From Alphaproteobacteria bacterium (GTDB taxonomy: Bacteria > Pseudomonadota > Alphaproteobacteria > RF32 > CAG-239): 45,377 nt of DNA. The translations under genes and the position numbers were made by a program. The stretch spans positions 1 to 45,377 of the forward strand of contig JAGBHO010000007.1 of assembly GCA_017935485.1 (NCBI GenBank). The letters are read 5' to 3'. Positions 24,155 through 32,413 of this stretch are shown here, piece by piece. The stretch's first letter is position 1. Every line of letters starts with the position of its first letter. The notes beneath the pieces are model-generated. The model saw only the letters and a list, made by a program, of their open reading frames with translations, was not told the origin of the DNA and did no database searches.

Positions 24155-25540
24155 GTGTTTGACGCTTTGACAGATAAATTAAACGCTGCTTTTTCCAAGA
24201 TAACCTCACGGGGCGTCTTGAATGAAAAAGACATTGACGAGGCCATGCGCGACATTCGCGTTGCTTTGTTGGAAGCTGACGTTTCTCTGCCGGTTGTCAA
24301 AGAATTTATTGCCAAAGTAAAAGAACAGGCTTTGGGAGAGAAAGTTGTCAAGTCGGTCAAGCCCGGCCAGATGGTGGTCAAAATTGTCCATGACGAACTG
24401 GTCAAATTGTTGGGCGGAGATGACAGTGAGCTGAATTTTAAGGCTGTGCCGCCGGTTTGCATTTTAATGGTTGGCCTGCAGGGTTCCGGTAAAACCACAA
24501 CCTCGGCCAAAATTGCCAAACGCCTGAAAGATAAAAACCGCAAAAAAGTCCTGCTGGCCTCTTTGGACATTTATCGCCCCGCTGCGCAGGAGCAGCTGGC
24601 TCAGTTGGCCGCACAAACCGGTGTTGCCTCTCTGCCGGTTGTCAAAGGCGAGAAACCGGCGGAAATAACCAAACGGGCATTAAGCGAAGGCAAAAAGGGC
24701 GGCTATGACGTGATTATCCTCGATACCGCCGGCCGTCTGCACATTGACGAAGCTCTGATGAATGAGGTTGTCGAGGTCAAAAAAATCTCCAATCCGGCAG
24801 AAGTCCTGCTGGTTGCCGATGCCATGATCGGACAGGATGCCTGCAATGTGGCCAAAGAGTTTAATGAAAAGGTTGGGCTTACCGGCATAGTCCTGACCAG
24901 AATAGACGGTTCTGCCCGCGCCGGCGCAGCCTTGTCCATGAAAATGGTGTCGGGCGTACCGCTCAAGTTTTTGGGTACGGGCGAAAAAGTTGACGAGATT
25001 GAAGAGTTTCATCCCGAGCGTCTGGCCGGCCGGATTTTGGGGCAGGGCGATGTTGTTTCTCTGGTGGAAAAAGCCATAGAGAACGTAGACCGCACCGAAG
25101 CCGAAAAAATGGCGCAGAAAATGCTCAAAGGCAAGTTTGACTTGGAAGACATGCTTGCCCAGCTCCGGCAGATTCAAAAGCTTGGCAGTTTGGGCGGTAT
25201 TATCGGCATGATGCCGGGGCTTTCCAAGTTTAAAAATCAGATTGAAGACGCCGGCGGCGATAATCTGATTAAAAAACAAGAGGCGATTATTCTTTCCATG
25301 ACACGGGCAGAAAGAAGAAACCCCGACATTATCAAAGCCTCGCGCAAAAAAAGGATTGCGGCAGGCTCCGGCGTAGAAGTTCATGAAGTTAACAAACTGC
25401 TCAAATCTTATGAGCAGATGTCAACGATGATGAAGAGAATGGGAAAAATGGGCGGCATGGGCGCTCTGGCTTCCCAGTTTATGAAAAAGAGTCCGTTTGG
25501 CGGCATGCTTGGCGGACAGAACCCGAAATTTCCGTTTTGA
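24155..25540 (+). CDS. ffh: Signal recognition particle protein Ffh
   Basis: Ffh is the protein subunit of the signal recognition particle, bringing nascent membrane proteins to FtsY. It has 461 residues. The NG domain holds P-loop GLQGSGKTTTSAKIAK (near 109-124), DTAGR (near 192) and TRID. The methionine-rich M domain (about 300-430) includes MMPGLSKF and ends in a flexible tail MMKRMGKMGGMGALA. The start is GTG at 24155 with AAAGGAAC upstream. It heads the conserved block ffh-rpsP-rimM-trmD-rplS. Confidence 0.97.
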   Translation: MFDALTDKLNAAFSKITSRGVLNEKDIDEAMRDIRVALLEADVSLPVVKEFIAKVKEQALGEKVVKSVKPGQMVVKIVHDELVKLLGGDDSELNFKAVPPVCILMVGLQGSGKTTTSAKIAKRLKDKNRKKVLLASLDIYRPAAQEQLAQLAAQTGVASLPVVKGEKPAEITKRALSEGKKGGYDVIILDTAGRLHIDEALMNEVVEVKKISNPAEVLLVADAMIGQDACNVAKEFNEKVGLTGIVLTRIDGSARAGAALSMKMVSGVPLKFLGTGEKVDEIEEFHPERLAGRILGQGDVVSLVEKAIENVDRTEAEKMAQKMLKGKFDLEDMLAQLRQIQKLGSLGGIIGMMPGLSKFKNQIEDAGGDNLIKKQEAIILSMTRAERRNPDIIKASRKKRIAAGSGVEVHEVNKLLKSYEQMSTMMKRMGKMGGMGALASQFMKKSPFGGMLGGQNPKFPF

Positions 25541-25595
25541 CGGAAGTTTTATTTAACTAACCGCGTTGTAAAACGCAAAGAAAGGAAAAATAAAA

Positions 25596-25976
25596 ATGGC
25601 AGTACGTATCAGACTATCTCGTGGTGGTTCTAAAAAACGTCCTTTCTACCGTATTGTAGCTGCTGACCAAAGAGCACCCCGCGACGGTAGATTTATTGAA
25701 AAACTCGGCACATACAATCCGATGTTGCCGCAGGATCACGCTGAAAGACTCGTTGTTGACGGCGAAAAAGTAAAAGCTTGGATTGCCAAAGGTGCAACTC
25801 CGACCGAAAGACTGGCTAAAATGTTCTCGAAGCTCGGCCTCTGCGCTGCTCCGAAGATCAGTGACCAGCCGAAAAAATCTGCTCCGAAAGCCAAGGCTCT
25901 TGAGAGAATTAAAGAAAAAGAAGAAAAAGCCAAAGCCGCTGCTGAAGCTGCTGCCGCTGAATCTTCCGCTGAATAA
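25596..25976 (+). CDS. rpsP: 30S ribosomal protein S16
   Basis: 126 residues. The first 85 are the S16 core ([30 protein letters not shown], given here in pieces: [28 protein letters not shown]). The last 40 are a lysine-, glutamate- and alanine-rich tail, longer than in E. coli but usual in Alphaproteobacteria. AAAGGAAA precedes the ATG. It follows ffh by 55 bases, in which a small GCGTT/AACGC hairpin lies. Confidence 0.97.
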   Translation: MAVRIRLSRGGSKKRPFYRIVAADQRAPRDGRFIEKLGTYNPMLPQDHAERLVVDGEKVKAWIAKGATPTERLAKMFSKLGLCAAPKISDQPKKSAPKAKALERIKEKEEKAKAAAEAAAAESSAE

Positions 25977-26010
25977 TCAGCGTTTGGTGTTTGCTGGATA
26001 GGTTTTCAAA

Positions 26011-26541
26011 ATGACGGAACGGGTTTGTCTGGGAGTAATCAGCGGAGCGCACGGCATCCGCGGCGAAGTCAAAGTCAGATGCTTTGCCGAAGATGTTGGC
26101 AGTCTCACGGCTTACGGCCCTTTGGAAGACAAAAACGGTAGCAGGAAATTTGTTTTGAAAATCACCGGCCGGATCAAAGACGATCTGCGCGTTAAAATTC
26201 AGGGCTGCGATGACCGTAACGCTGCCGAAGCCTTAAAGGGGACGGAGCTTTACATTGAACGCAGCGCCCTGCCGGAACTGGAAGAGGACGAGTTTTACCA
26301 TACCGATTTGATCGGTCTGGACGTAAAAGAGGAAGCTTCTTCCGAGGTTATCGGCAAAGTCGCGGCTTTGTATAACTTTGGGGCCAATGATGTTATTGAA
26401 ATCAAAGTCAACAAGACCGCCAAGCTGGAAATGCTGCCGTTTAACAGGCAGTATGTTCCGGAAATCAATATCAAAGATGGTTTTATTATTGTCAGAGAGA
26501 TAAACTTTGCACCGGAAGACGGGGACGGGCATGAAGGTTAA
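26011..26541 (+). CDS. rimM: Ribosome maturation factor RimM
   Basis: RimM assists 30S maturation by binding S19 near the 16S rRNA 3' domain. 176 residues. The N-terminal RimM domain begins VCLGVISGAHGIRGEVKVR, the family's start signature. A C-terminal PRC-barrel follows from about residue 90, with DEFYHTDLIGLDV and the end motif MLPFNRQYVPEI. The stop overlaps the trmD start by 11 bases. Confidence 0.95.
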   Translation: MTERVCLGVISGAHGIRGEVKVRCFAEDVGSLTAYGPLEDKNGSRKFVLKITGRIKDDLRVKIQGCDDRNAAEALKGTELYIERSALPELEEDEFYHTDLIGLDVKEEASSEVIGKVAALYNFGANDVIEIKVNKTAKLEMLPFNRQYVPEINIKDGFIIVREINFAPEDGDGHEG

Positions 26542-27220
26542 AATTTTAACCATATTTCCCGAAATCTTTCCGGGGTTTCTCGGTTATTCTTTAACCGGAA
26601 GAGCCCTGAGAGAAGGAACCTGGTCTTTGGAAACCGTCAACATTCGCGATTATGCTTTTGATAAGCACGGCTCGGTTGACGATACGCCCTGCGGCGGCGG
26701 CGCCGGTATGATAATGCGGCCGGATGTTTTGGGAGCGGCGATTAAAGCCAATCACCAAGGCGGACGGATCATCTACATGAGCCCGCGCGGCAAACCTTTG
26801 ACCCAGCAATTGGTCAAAGAGCTGAGCAGGGAAGAGAAGTTGACCGTGATTTGCGGACGTTTTGAAGGCGTGGACCAGCGGGTTCTTGATGCTTATGACA
26901 TTGAGGAAATCAGCATCGGGGACTATATTCTGACCGGCGGCGAACAAGCCGCACAGATAATGCTGGATGCGGTTGTCAGACTTCTGCCGGGAGTTTTGGG
27001 CAATAGTGAATCTCTGTCGGATGAAAGCTTTGAGAATTTTCTGCTCGAACATGACCAGTACACCCGTCCGGTTGTCTGGGAAGGTCGGGAAGTTCCGGAA
27101 ATTTTGCTGAGCGGCCATCATGAAAACATTGCCAAATGGCGAAAAGCGCAGTCTTTGGAAATAACCGAACGCAAACGGCCCGACTTAATGAAAAAATATC
27201 TTGATTTTAAGCGGCCTTAG
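26531..27220 (+). CDS. trmD: tRNA (guanine-37-N1)-methyltransferase TrmD
   Basis: TrmD methylates G37 of tRNAs with a G at position 36, preventing +1 frameshifts. About 229 residues, SPOUT family. MKVKILTIFPEIFPGFL is the canonical N-terminus. The trefoil-knot SAM site includes ICGRFEGVDQRV and SIGDYILTGGEQAA, and the C-terminal domain ends with LLSGHHENIAKWR. The ATG at 26531 overlaps the end of rimM; an earlier in-frame ATG at 26507 lies inside rimM and does not fit the family start. Confidence 0.96.
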   Translation: MKVKILTIFPEIFPGFLGYSLTGRALREGTWSLETVNIRDYAFDKHGSVDDTPCGGGAGMIMRPDVLGAAIKANHQGGRIIYMSPRGKPLTQQLVKELSREEKLTVICGRFEGVDQRVLDAYDIEEISIGDYILTGGEQAAQIMLDAVVRLLPGVLGNSESLSDESFENFLLEHDQYTRPVVWEGREVPEILLSGHHENIAKWRKAQSLEITERKRPDLMKKYLDFKRP

Positions 27221-27259
27221 GTATATACATAAGAAAATTTTATAAAAAGGGTAAAACTT

Positions 27260-27661
27260 ATGAACATAATTGAAAATATTGAAAAAGAGCAGATCAGCAA
27301 GCTCATGGAAGGAAAAAACGTTCCGAGTTTTAAGCCTGGCGATACGCTGAAAGTTCATACCAAAGTTAAAGAAGGTGAACGTGAACGTATTCAGGTTTAT
27401 GAAGGCGTCTGCATTGCTCGTAAAAATGACGGGTTGAATTCTTCTTTCACTGTCAGAAAAATTTCTTTCGGTGAAGGTGTAGAACGTGTGTTCCCGTTGT
27501 ATTCTCCGAATGTTGCCAAAATTGAAGTTGAACGTATCGGTAAAGTTCGCCGTGCGAAATTGTACTTCCTGCGTGCCCTGCGCGGCCGTTCTGCCCGTAT
27601 TGCGGACGATCTGGTTGCTGCAGCCAAAGCCCGCGAAGCAGCAAAAGAAGAAAGCAAATAA
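27260..27661 (+). CDS. rplS: 50S ribosomal protein L19
   Basis: 133 residues. Family signatures are [47 protein letters not shown] and the basic segment [15 protein letters not shown]19 sits at the 30S-50S interface. It closes the ffh block and is followed by a strong terminator. Confidence 0.97.
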   Translation: MNIIENIEKEQISKLMEGKNVPSFKPGDTLKVHTKVKEGERERIQVYEGVCIARKNDGLNSSFTVRKISFGEGVERVFPLYSPNVAKIEVERIGKVRRAKLYFLRALRGRSARIADDLVAAAKAREAAKEESK

Positions 27662-27681
27662 TTTTTGTTTATCTTACGGTC

Positions 27682-27711
27682 AAACCCCGCAGACGTCATC
27701 TGCGGGGTTTT
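27682..27711 (+). terminator. Terminator of the ffh-rplS block
   Basis: AAACCCCGCAGA (27682-27693) pairs fully with TCTGCGGGGTTT (27699-27710) around a 5-base loop, then a T run. It lies 20 bases after the rplS stop. Confidence 0.92.
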
Positions 27712-27811
27712 GCGTACCGTTGAAAAAGTTCTTCTGTCTCATTTTCCGGATTTTTAACATGCCATATTTTTTTTCTTCTTCTAAATTTGGCTTCATCTTA
27801 TGCGGGTGCTT

Positions 27812-27852
27812 CAAAATTCTCATGTACTAAATATTGTACACGTCGAATTTTG
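27812..27852. repeat. Intergenic inverted repeat
   Basis: CAAAATTC (27812-27819) pairs with GAATTTTG (27845-27852), and CATGTAC (27821-27827) pairs with GTACACG (27836-27842) with one mismatch, around loop TAAATATT. GCTTCATC flanks both sides. It sits in the 360-base AT-rich interval between rplS and the next gene and is not next to a T run, so it is not an obvious terminator. Confidence 0.6.
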
Positions 27853-27978
27853 CTTCATCGGTAACAGGAGGTTTTTGTAAATTTCTAAAAAAATCTGTCT
27901 TAAGTGTTACAATTTTGTTATGTTTTGACAAAAATTTATCTGTGTTTCTTATTTTTCTTTTACTTTAATTGATTTTGT

Positions 27979-28011
27979 GATAAAATTTAGGCAGAAGACA
28001 ATTTTAGGAGA
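27979..28011 (+). promoter_or_regulatory. Candidate extended -10 promoter and Shine-Dalgarno of the 996-residue gene
   Basis: TGATAAAAT (TAAAAT at 27981-27986) is an extended -10 without a clear -35. AGGAGA (28006-28011) is 12 bases before the ATG, slightly far. Confidence 0.45.
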
Positions 28012-28023
28012 TAGAAATAGAAT

Positions 28024-31014
28024 ATGCCATATTTTGACGATTGGGTATATTATGATTCAAGAGGGTTTGTGAAAGATATTTTGGTGAGTAAGGGTTGCAA
28101 GGAAGATGTCTGGAAAAAGCCGTGGTGTGATGAGCTAATGGAAAAGATTGAAACCAATGGTGATATTGAAGAGGTTATTAATGCCAAGAATCAGAAATTG
28201 TATGAGGAGTTTGTTGCAGAAGAAATTGTTCCTCGTGAGGGCAGTAAGGTTAAATACCAAGAGGAGATTTCTCAGTTGGAAGAAAAGTCTTCTCGGGCCG
28301 GAATTTTTAATCAAAAACTTGATGATTTTGAAAAAGATGTTGAAATATTGGTTTCAAAATATCCGTCGGAACGTCAATTATATGTCAAAAGCTTATTGCA
28401 AGACTATTTTAAGACCGGTGAATTTGTTGATCAAAACGATGATTGGGTATTCCAACAATTAAAACAGCCGCCTAAAGGATTTTTTAATAAAATCAGGCAG
28501 GGAACAAAAATCAAAGATGCAAATCGATATTTGGATGCATTTATTGACAAGTATCAAACGGTAAATTTGAGAACAGAACTAAATGAAATTTCGGAAACGT
28601 TTTCCTTCGAAGACTATTCTACTTTGAAATCAAAGTTTGAAAGTATTGCAGAACGTGATAAGGAAAACACGGTGTTAATGTCGGAAAAATTTGCAGAACA
28701 GGAACGTGTTTGGCAAAGACAAATATCTGAGAAACAACAGAGAATTCAGTCAACTGAAGCAGAAATTAAAAAGTATAAGACCTCTTTTAAAGAAAGTAAG
28801 TATCTGCAAGAAGAAGATGAAGTAATTAGAAATTTTGCAAAAGAAATCCGGGATGATATTCAAAATCCTAAACAGTATAAAGTATCCGACTATATTGAGT
28901 GTCTTGAAAATATGTCGGATAACGAAAAGGTGATGTTTAATTTGCGGCTTGCTGGCGGAAATGAAATTAAAAATGCAATAGATCGGATTTTAAAATATAA
29001 TGGACTGCAGACTGGCAATGACATGAAACAGTGGTTGATTAGAAAAGAAATGCGTAATACATCAGATAATGGAATGCATGAATTATTTTCTCCTGTAATG
29101 ACAGTAAAAGAAGCTAAAGAAATTATGCCAAAATTAAAAGCTGATTTTGAGTATGCAAATGTTTCATCTGGTGTAGTCGTTCCGCTGATTCCAGAAAATA
29201 TGTTTAAAGATGTGGTAAAACAAACTGTGGCACAAGATATTGTGGATGATAATTTGCATAAGCTGATGGTGATGGCAAAATGGCAAGTCGATAGAAAAAA
29301 TTCTAATGTCTTTTATACAGAAGAGCGAGAGAAAGCACTTATGCAATATCTGGGAGTGTCTTCTTTGGATGAACTTCCTCCGGTTTATGGTTCAATGGAC
29401 GAGTTAAAACAGCAGTTTCCGAAAGATAAATATCTTTTTTCAGGAACAATGGCTTCAGATGACTATTGTCAGTTTAGTGGACGGATAGGTCGAAACGGAA
29501 TGGTGTATGCAACACCGGATATAGAATATGCGGCAAAATATGACGGGGCAACAAATCTGGGAAATGTAATGGGTACTTCTGCAACGGGTGATAAATATAT
29601 TTCCACAGAAGTTGGTCAGGTTAATGAAAAAAAAGTTTATGTCGGTTTTATTAATGTTTATGAGCAAAGTTCAGAAGATAAGTTTTTTGATAATTTCGGA
29701 ATGGAAGATTATCGTCGTTCAAAAGAAGATATGAAAATTGGCCAGGGAAAAAGTTTTGAACTTTGGGAACCCTCACCGCAAGGAGCGGTTATTTTGAACA
29801 GACAGGGACAAGTACCGGTTAATCATAGATTGACCAAGGAACAGGCGATAAATGGTTTTGTTAATCGTTCCCAAGAACATGAGATTAATGGAAAAGTTTA
29901 TATGCAGCCAAGATATGATGCGGAGACTTATGTAACGCCGAAAAAGAATCCGTTAAAAGCCAAAGTTATGCATATTTACTATAAAAGTTCTTATGGAGCA
30001 GAGAAGAATTTATATATTCCAATACCGGATAATCCGAACGAATTTATTAAATATCTTCTTAATTCCCGTCAGGCAGATATGACAGACACTTTCAAAGCCA
30101 TAGCCAGAGAGGATGTTTTGGCTCGTTTCCAAAAGCAAAAGGAAGAATTTAAGGCAGGTATTATTCATCAGGCGAGAACGCCGGATTTTTGGAAGAAAAA
30201 ACAAGCCAAACTGCAATCTGGAGGTCAGGAAAGAGAGGAGAAATCCGGAGCGCAGGCGGTTGCCGAAGCGGGTGAGAAAACTGTTGAAAAGACGGTTGCT
30301 CATGCGGGGACGAAGGCGGTTAAATCTTCTGAGGGGATAGTTTCCGCAATTGCTAAGGCCGACAATGCCGTCAATCAGGCCATTGATAAGACAATAGACA
30401 AAGGCAGTGAGCTTTTGAACAACAATGCGGTCGGCCGGGCATATGAAAAGGCGGCGGAGAAAGTGGCTGATACCAAGGTTGTGAAAGCGGTTGAAAAGAC
30501 AACGGCCAAAGCGGTGGAGAAAGCAGCGAATACCGCGGTCGGGAAAGCTGTTGTCAAAACGGCAGCCAAAGCGGCGGGAAGTGCGGTCGGAAAATCGGTT
30601 ATTAAAAAGATTCCGCTGGTGAGTGTGGCGGCGGGATGTTATTTTGCCTGGGACAGAATAAAGGACAGGGATTGGAAAGGGGCGTGTGGCGAAGTTGCGT
30701 CCGGTGTGGCCGGCTGCTTTCCGGGATTGGGCACGGCGGCGAGTGCTGCAATAGATGTCGGATTGGCAGCAAAGGATATTAAAGCGGCAGTTGACGAGAG
30801 CAAACAGCCTGTAGCGGAAGCAGCCCCGAATACCGGAGAAAAGAAAACAGTCTCAGTTGAACAAACAGAAGACGATAAAAAGAAAATGAGAGATATCATC
30901 CTGCAAAAACAGGGACGGATTTCTTCTGAGGTTCAAGCCCAGGTACAGCAGCCCGTACAACAGAATAATAATTATGCCATGCACCAGAAAATGGTGCAGC
31001 AGGGCAGAGGGTGA
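28024..31014 (+). CDS. Large mosaic protein of unknown function
   Basis: 996 residues; I do not recognise the family. Residues 1-450 are charged and mostly helical with likely coiled coils (near 210-275, AEQERVWQRQISEKQQRIQ). Around 469-520 the pattern YLFSGTM...YATPDIEYAAKYDG faintly recalls the ADP-ribosyltransferase-like fold, but no catalytic triad can be pointed to. Residues about 740-870 are an alanine/lysine/valine helical repeat region (KAVEKTTAKAVEKAANTAV). A hydrophobic pair of segments follows (IPLVSVAAGCYFAWDRI and VASGVAGCFPGLGTAASAAIDVGL), possibly a membrane hairpin, then a glutamine-rich end. The first 2.2 kb is visibly richer in A and T than the last 0.8 kb, as if two sources were joined. 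There is no signal peptide. Confidence 0.8.
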   Translation: MPYFDDWVYYDSRGFVKDILVSKGCKEDVWKKPWCDELMEKIETNGDIEEVINAKNQKLYEEFVAEEIVPREGSKVKYQEEISQLEEKSSRAGIFNQKLDDFEKDVEILVSKYPSERQLYVKSLLQDYFKTGEFVDQNDDWVFQQLKQPPKGFFNKIRQGTKIKDANRYLDAFIDKYQTVNLRTELNEISETFSFEDYSTLKSKFESIAERDKENTVLMSEKFAEQERVWQRQISEKQQRIQSTEAEIKKYKTSFKESKYLQEEDEVIRNFAKEIRDDIQNPKQYKVSDYIECLENMSDNEKVMFNLRLAGGNEIKNAIDRILKYNGLQTGNDMKQWLIRKEMRNTSDNGMHELFSPVMTVKEAKEIMPKLKADFEYANVSSGVVVPLIPENMFKDVVKQTVAQDIVDDNLHKLMVMAKWQVDRKNSNVFYTEEREKALMQYLGVSSLDELPPVYGSMDELKQQFPKDKYLFSGTMASDDYCQFSGRIGRNGMVYATPDIEYAAKYDGATNLGNVMGTSATGDKYISTEVGQVNEKKVYVGFINVYEQSSEDKFFDNFGMEDYRRSKEDMKIGQGKSFELWEPSPQGAVILNRQGQVPVNHRLTKEQAINGFVNRSQEHEINGKVYMQPRYDAETYVTPKKNPLKAKVMHIYYKSSYGAEKNLYIPIPDNPNEFIKYLLNSRQADMTDTFKAIAREDVLARFQKQKEEFKAGIIHQARTPDFWKKKQAKLQSGGQEREEKSGAQAVAEAGEKTVEKTVAHAGTKAVKSSEGIVSAIAKADNAVNQAIDKTIDKGSELLNNNAVGRAYEKAAEKVADTKVVKAVEKTTAKAVEKAANTAVGKAVVKTAAKAAGSAVGKSVIKKIPLVSVAAGCYFAWDRIKDRDWKGACGEVASGVAGCFPGLGTAASAAIDVGLAAKDIKAAVDESKQPVAEAAPNTGEKKTVSVEQTEDDKKKMRDIILQKQGRISSEVQAQVQQPVQQNNNYAMHQKMVQQGRG

Positions 31015-31050
31015 GAGTTTTGTATTTTCTTTTTGTTGATTTTTCCGTAT

Positions 31051-32412
31051 CTAATATTTTCCGGCCATGGCCTTATAAACGTAGTTTTCATATTTAATAA
31101 TCTGATATTTTTGCTGAATCAGATTTTTTCGTAAGGCGTTTTCGCTGTAAATTGCCTCCAGATAATCGCGGAATTCGGTTTTTCCGTTATTGTAGCGGTC
31201 TTCATAATATCGGGTAATTTTGGTTGAATTGCGATAATTCTCGTCAATGTTTTTGTAACTCTCCGTTGCTTTGCCATAGGCAAAATAATAGTAGGCAACT
31301 TCGTTCACGGCCTGATTAAGCTTGTCCTTAAAATCTATTGCGGCAATCTGATAATCGGCCTCCGAAATCTTTACGTTATTTTTAACCCTGTTCCAGTCCA
31401 GAAAAGGCAGGTCAATCCCCACACTTCCTAAAATATACGGAAAGTCAAAAGTCGTACGCGCCTTGTCGGAAGAAGAACCCAAAGCCCCTTTCAAAGAAAT
31501 TTCCGGATACCAGTTTTTGTTTTCTGCTTCCAAAGTTTTAAACGCTTTTTCCAAGCGATACTGGCTGGCCAGCAGGTCAGGACGATTGGCCAGAACCGAA
31601 AGCGGAACGTCAAGGTTAATACCGAGCGTCGGTTGTTTGAGAATATCGCCGAATTTTATGCCGAGGGAATCTTGCTGTCTGATATTTAAAATATTTTTCA
31701 GACTGGTTTCCATCTCTTTAAACTGAGTTTCATACTCCAACAGCCGATTCTGCTCGGACAACAGGCTTTGCTTGGATTCCAGATATTCCAAATCATCGGC
31801 CTTGCCGTTTTTGTATTTTGCCTCGGTGATGTTGCGGATTCCCTCATAGGCCTTGATATTTTTCTTGGTGACGTCAATTGTGTTATGCAAATATTCAAGG
31901 TTAAAATACAAATCCGCCACACTGTTGATGAGACTGAGTTTGGCCGTTTCCTTGTCCATGATGGTTGCCTGATATTCAAATTCCTGAGCCGAGTGCAAGT
32001 CCCTGATTTTACCGTACAAATCAGCTTCATAGCTCAGGCCGGCTTCTCCGGAAAAGCTGTTTGAAAAACCGTCTCCCGTGTCAATCCGGCGCTGCGCGGA
32101 AGTGTTAAGGTTTCCTGATAAAGTCGGAAACAAATCAGACGTCGCCAGATTTAATTTGTATAATTCTTTGTTAATGTTAATGGCAGCTTTCAGATAGTCC
32201 GGATTGTTGGCCAGAGCCATGTCAATCAGGCCGTTCAAATCAGGGCTGTTATATTGTTTCCACCAGTCGGCGTTTGCCTGATACCGGCTGCGGATTTCCT
32301 GCGTATAATCAAGCTCTGCGGCCGTATCTGCGGGATACTGCGGCAGCGTTGCGCAGCTTGCCGTCAGCAATGCCGTTGTAAAAAGCCATAATTTCAAATC
32401 GTGTCCTTGCAT
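31051..32412 (-). CDS. Outer-membrane efflux lipoprotein (TolC/NodT family)
   Basis: About 453 residues. It starts MQGHDLKLWLFTTALLTASC, a lipoprotein-type signal with the cysteine at residue 20. The mature protein has the two-fold helical layout of outer-membrane efflux factors: ADWWKQYNSPDLNGLIDMAL, ANNPDYLKAA, LSYEADLYGKIRDL and, in the second half, VPLSVLANRPDLLASQYRLE. It would form the outer channel of the MacAB pump encoded directly upstream. An upstream GTG (32421) overlaps the macB stop; the ATG at 32412 lies one base after that stop, so translation is probably coupled. Confidence 0.9.
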   Translation of the reverse strand: MQGHDLKLWLFTTALLTASCATLPQYPADTAAELDYTQEIRSRYQANADWWKQYNSPDLNGLIDMALANNPDYLKAAININKELYKLNLATSDLFPTLSGNLNTSAQRRIDTGDGFSNSFSGEAGLSYEADLYGKIRDLHSAQEFEYQATIMDKETAKLSLINSVADLYFNLEYLHNTIDVTKKNIKAYEGIRNITEAKYKNGKADDLEYLESKQSLLSEQNRLLEYETQFKEMETSLKNILNIRQQDSLGIKFGDILKQPTLGINLDVPLSVLANRPDLLASQYRLEKAFKTLEAENKNWYPEISLKGALGSSSDKARTTFDFPYILGSVGIDLPFLDWNRVKNNVKISEADYQIAAIDFKDKLNQAVNEVAYYYFAYGKATESYKNIDENYRNSTKITRYYEDRYNNGKTEFRDYLEAIYSENALRKNLIQQKYQIIKYENYVYKAMAGKY

Positions 32413-32413
32413 C

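Noticed and set aside
23839..24570. Long minus-strand frame over the ffh leader and 5' end
   Set aside because: It overlaps ffh in antisense and the structured leader, and has no family-like features.
28450..28900. Possible CRISPR or tandem repeats in the AT-rich part of the 996-residue gene
   Set aside because: The apparent repetition is coiled-coil codon bias; no regularly spaced direct repeats were found here or elsewhere in the window.
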